Shown piece by piece: positions 6,184 to 8,863 of a stretch of DNA of 8,863 nucleotides. The position numbers and the translations under genes were made by a program. The stretch is from Alphaproteobacteria bacterium (GTDB lineage: Bacteria; Pseudomonadota; Alphaproteobacteria; Micropepsales; Micropepsaceae). The stretch spans positions 1-8,863 of the forward strand of contig JAATGK010000201.1 in NCBI GenBank assembly GCA_015654715.1. Direction: 5' to 3'. Positions within the stretch are counted from its first letter, which is position 1, and every line of letters starts with the position of its first letter. Under the pieces are notes generated by a model. It saw nothing but the letters and a program-made list of their open reading frames with translations. It was not told the DNA's origin and did not search any database.

Positions 6184-8850
6184 ATGAAAAATAACTTTAG
6201 GCGAATTCTGTCTGGCCACGCCGTGTTTACGGGACTGCTTCTGGCGGGATTCATGGTGCCTTTGATGGTTGCCAGCGAAGCCGCCGATCCGGTCTATTTG
6301 AACACGAGCCTGACACCTGAACAGCGCGCAGCCGATCTGGTTCAGCGCTTGACCCTTGAGGAAAAGGCCTCCCAAATGGCGGATGTGTCCGCGGCAATTC
6401 CGCGACTCAATATCCCCGCCTATCATTGGTGGAACGAGGCGCTGCACGGCGTCGTCAGTACCGGCATCACCGTCTTTCCGGAGCCGGTCGGTCTGGCCTC
6501 GACGTTTGATGCCTCGGCGATCAATCAGATGGCGACCTATATCGGGGTCGAAGGCCGTATCAAGAACAAACAAATGCAGCGCGCCGGGCAAACCGGCTAC
6601 GGCGGTGGTCTCGACTACTGGGCCCCGAATTTGAATATCTTCCGTGACCCGCGGTGGGGGCGTGGCCAGGAGACGTATGGCGAGGATCCGTTCCTCACCG
6701 GCCGCATGGGCGTTGCGTTCGTTACTGGCATGCAGGGCAACGACCCGAAATACTATCGCGCAATCTCGACGCCGAAGCACTACGCCGTGCACAGCGGGCC
6801 GGAATCCACCCGGCACTTTGCCGACGTCGATGTCAACAAGCACGATGAGGTGGACACGTACCTGCCGGCATTCCGGGCTGCCGTCACTGAGGGCAAGGCC
6901 GGCTCGGTGATGTGCGTCTACAACGCCGTCAACGGCCAGCCGGGATGCGCCAGCGAATTCCTGCTGCAGGATCAGTTGCGCGGGAAGTGGGGCTTCCAAG
7001 GTTACGTCGTCTCCGATTGCGATGCAGTTCGTGACGTTTCCAATCATCACCACTACCGTCCGGCGCCGGAACAGGGCGGCGCCATTGCGGTGCTGCGCGG
7101 TGTGGATAACGAGTGCGTGACCACTCCGGCCAAGGAAATTTACCAGTCTTATGTCGACGCCGTGCAGAAGGGCTATCTTCCCGAGACGGCATTGAATACG
7201 GCTCTGACGCGTCTGTTCACGGCGCGCATCAAACTCGGTTATTTCGATCCGCCCGAGATGGTTCCTTATAACCAGATCGACGAAAAGGACCTCGATAGCG
7301 CCACGCACCGCGCCCTTGCGCGCAAGCTCGCGAACGAGTCCATGGTGCTTCTGAAGAACGACGGCATGTTGCCGCTCAAGCCTGGGATCAAAAAGATTGC
7401 CGTCATCGGTCCGCTGGCTGACCAAATGAAAGTGTTGCTGGGCAACTATTCCGGTACTCCGACGCGGAGCGTTTCCGTCCTCGCAGGCCTCAAGGCGGAG
7501 TTTCCCAACGCGACGATCAGCTACGTTCCGGGAACGCAGTTCCTGCGCAACGATGGCGATCCCGTCCCCGACAATATTCTGACCACGCCCGACGGAAAGC
7601 CCGGCCTCAAAGCGGAATACAGCGAAGCGCAGAGCGGCTGGCTCAGCCGGGAAGCGCCCAAGCCGGTGCTTGCCGCGCAGGTTGAAGCGAATGTCAACCT
7701 CGGTGGCGGCGGTTTACCGTCGAAGATAGCCGGAAAGAAAACCGTCGGCGTGCATTGGACGGGATTCCTGACGGCTCCGGAGACCGCCGACTATCGCATT
7801 GGTATTCGCGGTGACGGCTTTGCAAGGCTCTCGCTCGACGGCAAGCAGGTTACGTCGTTGTTCCGAACCGAAGGGATTGAAGCAAGGGTCGGTCGCGTCC
7901 ACTTGCACAAAGGCCAGAAAATCGCGCTGGACCTGAATTACGGCAGCCAGACGAACAAGCCGCACGCGCAACTGATATGGGCAAAAGTGAACGATGCGCC
8001 TTTGCCGGAAGCAATTGCGGCGGCAAAGGATGCCGATGTGGTGATTGCCGTCGTCGGCATCACCAGCGCGCTTGAAGGCGAAGAGATGCCGGTGAACGAG
8101 CCGGGGTTCAACGGCGGCGACCGGACCTCCATCGATCTACCGGAGCCGGAACAGGCGCTTGTGGAAGCCGCCGTCGAAACCGGCAAACCCGTGGCGGTCG
8201 TTCTGATGAACGGCAGCGCCTTGGCGGTGAACTGGATCAACGACCACGCCAATGCCGTTCTCGAAGCCTGGTATTCCGGCGAGGAAGGCGGGGCTGCAGT
8301 TGCCGAGACGCTGAGCGGCAAGAACAATCCTGCGGGACGGCTGCCGGTGACGTTCTACAAGGACGTCAATCAGTTGCCGAATTTCGAGGACTATACGATG
8401 TCGAAGCGGACCTACCGCTATTTCAAGGGCAAACCGCTTTACCCGTTCGGCCATGGGCTCAGCTACACGACCTTCAAGTACAGCGACCTGAAGATCAGCG
8501 GGCAGACCGTGAACGCGGGACAACCGGTCGGTGCCGATGTGACAATAACGAACGCTGGCGACAAGGCGGGTGACGAGGTTGCGCAGCTTTATCTGAAGTT
8601 CCCCGATGTGAAGGGTGCTCCTCAGATTGCGTTGCGCGGCTTCCAGCGCATTCATCTGGCGCCCGGCGAACGTCAGACGATCCACTTTGATCTGAAGGAT
8701 CGCGATCTCGGCATGGTGACGATGAATGGCGATCCGATCATCGCCGCGGGCGATTACACCCTTAGCATCGGCGGCGGTCAGCCGGATACCGGCGCTGCGG
8801 GGCTCAGCGGTCGTTTCCACGTCGAGGGTCAACTCGCCTTGCCGGAATAG
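6184..8850 (+). CDS. Secreted glycoside hydrolase family 3 enzyme with PA14 domain (beta-xylosidase/beta-glucosidase-like)
   Basis: This is predicted to release terminal beta-linked sugars from oligosaccharides by a retaining mechanism. A signal peptide ends near residue 33 (SEA/ADP). The N-terminal barrel domain (about 40-350) contains YHWWNEALHGV, RWGRGQETYGEDP, PKHY (K198, H199) and the nucleophile D278 in VVSDCDAV. The WWNEALHG and SDCD forms are typical of the beta-xylosidase/arabinosidase branch of GH3, whereas most beta-glucosidases have SDW. The C-terminal catalytic domain begins near 370 (ESMVLLKNDGMLPL) and is split by a PA14 domain (about 474-600). ALEGEEM after the insert holds the likely acid/base glutamate (E631 or E633). 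A fibronectin-III-like domain (about 760-880) ends the protein, introduced by YPFGHGLSYT. GGAGGGAGG at 6173-6181 fixes the start. Two stops in a row (TAG TAA) close the frame. The length of 888 residues fits PA14-bearing GH3 enzymes. The family is firm; xylosidase over glucosidase is inference. Confidence 0.93.
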   Translation: MKNNFRRILSGHAVFTGLLLAGFMVPLMVASEAADPVYLNTSLTPEQRAADLVQRLTLEEKASQMADVSAAIPRLNIPAYHWWNEALHGVVSTGITVFPEPVGLASTFDASAINQMATYIGVEGRIKNKQMQRAGQTGYGGGLDYWAPNLNIFRDPRWGRGQETYGEDPFLTGRMGVAFVTGMQGNDPKYYRAISTPKHYAVHSGPESTRHFADVDVNKHDEVDTYLPAFRAAVTEGKAGSVMCVYNAVNGQPGCASEFLLQDQLRGKWGFQGYVVSDCDAVRDVSNHHHYRPAPEQGGAIAVLRGVDNECVTTPAKEIYQSYVDAVQKGYLPETALNTALTRLFTARIKLGYFDPPEMVPYNQIDEKDLDSATHRALARKLANESMVLLKNDGMLPLKPGIKKIAVIGPLADQMKVLLGNYSGTPTRSVSVLAGLKAEFPNATISYVPGTQFLRNDGDPVPDNILTTPDGKPGLKAEYSEAQSGWLSREAPKPVLAAQVEANVNLGGGGLPSKIAGKKTVGVHWTGFLTAPETADYRIGIRGDGFARLSLDGKQVTSLFRTEGIEARVGRVHLHKGQKIALDLNYGSQTNKPHAQLIWAKVNDAPLPEAIAAAKDADVVIAVVGITSALEGEEMPVNEPGFNGGDRTSIDLPEPEQALVEAAVETGKPVAVVLMNGSALAVNWINDHANAVLEAWYSGEEGGAAVAETLSGKNNPAGRLPVTFYKDVNQLPNFEDYTMSKRTYRYFKGKPLYPFGHGLSYTTFKYSDLKISGQTVNAGQPVGADVTITNAGDKAGDEVAQLYLKFPDVKGAPQIALRGFQRIHLAPGERQTIHFDLKDRDLGMVTMNGDPIIAAGDYTLSIGGGQPDTGAAGLSGRFHVEGQLALPE

Positions 8851-8863
8851 TAACGGCAAAAAA

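Noticed and set aside
6088..7425. Long open frame of 445 codons on the minus strand opposite the GH3 gene, and similar frames of 283 and 292 codons opposite the GH9 gene
   Set aside because: They are antisense to clear enzyme genes, have no family motifs or ribosome binding sites, and are expected from codon bias in G+C-rich DNA.
8839..8859. Short inverted repeat TTGCCG/CGGCAA across the GH3 stop codon followed by an A-run
   Set aside because: The stem is only 6 bp, it spans the stop, and the A-run is on the wrong strand for terminating GH3. The window ends here.
1..8863. CRISPR array, tRNA, transposase, insertion-sequence ends or phage genes
   Set aside because: I looked on both strands and saw no regularly spaced repeats, no cloverleaf with a GTTC-type arm, and no transposase or integrase motifs.

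Overview
The window holds three full-length genes for secreted carbohydrate-active enzymes, in a DNA background of roughly 60% G+C. All three proteins begin with a Sec-type signal peptide and have ordinary Shine-Dalgarno sites. The style of the proteins (long multidomain glycosidases with AxA-like signal cleavage sites) suggests a Gram-negative plant-polysaccharide degrader, such as an alphaproteobacterium of the Caulobacterales/Rhizomicrobium kind or an acidobacterium. No rRNA, tRNA or housekeeping gene is present to decide this.

Layout: 1-602 is a long upstream region with no recognisable gene, a strong hairpin (358-391) and a palindromic site (441-465). Next comes a glycoside hydrolase family 9 enzyme (603-3149, +). 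A 569-bp gene-poor stretch (3150-3718) follows, with a 12-bp perfect hairpin near its start and an intrinsic terminator at its far end that serves the converging gene. Then comes a SASA/SGNH-type carbohydrate esterase (3719-5713, -). A 470-bp divergent intergenic region (5714-6183) carries a second copy of the palindromic site, a doubtful tiny ORF, and a -10-like box with a dyad. Last is a family 3 glycoside hydrolase with a PA14 insertion (6184-8850, +), whose stop codon lies 13 bases from the window end.

The likely joint job, inferred from family knowledge, is hemicellulose or beta-glucan breakdown in the periplasm or outside the cell. The esterase would remove acetyl groups, the GH9 enzyme would cut beta-linked backbones or oligosaccharides, and the GH3 enzyme, which resembles beta-xylosidases, would release terminal sugars. 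No transporter, TonB receptor or regulator gene lies in the window, so any larger utilisation locus must extend beyond it.

The most interesting non-coding signal is a 25-bp sequence (23/25 identical) that lies 137 bp ahead of the GH9 start and 141 bp ahead of the esterase start, in the same orientation relative to each gene. It has a palindromic core with a central CG, as LacI-family operators have. It may be a shared operator, although weaker similarity continuing downstream also allows a decayed duplicated coding fragment. I found no convincing new defence, mobile or RNA system.
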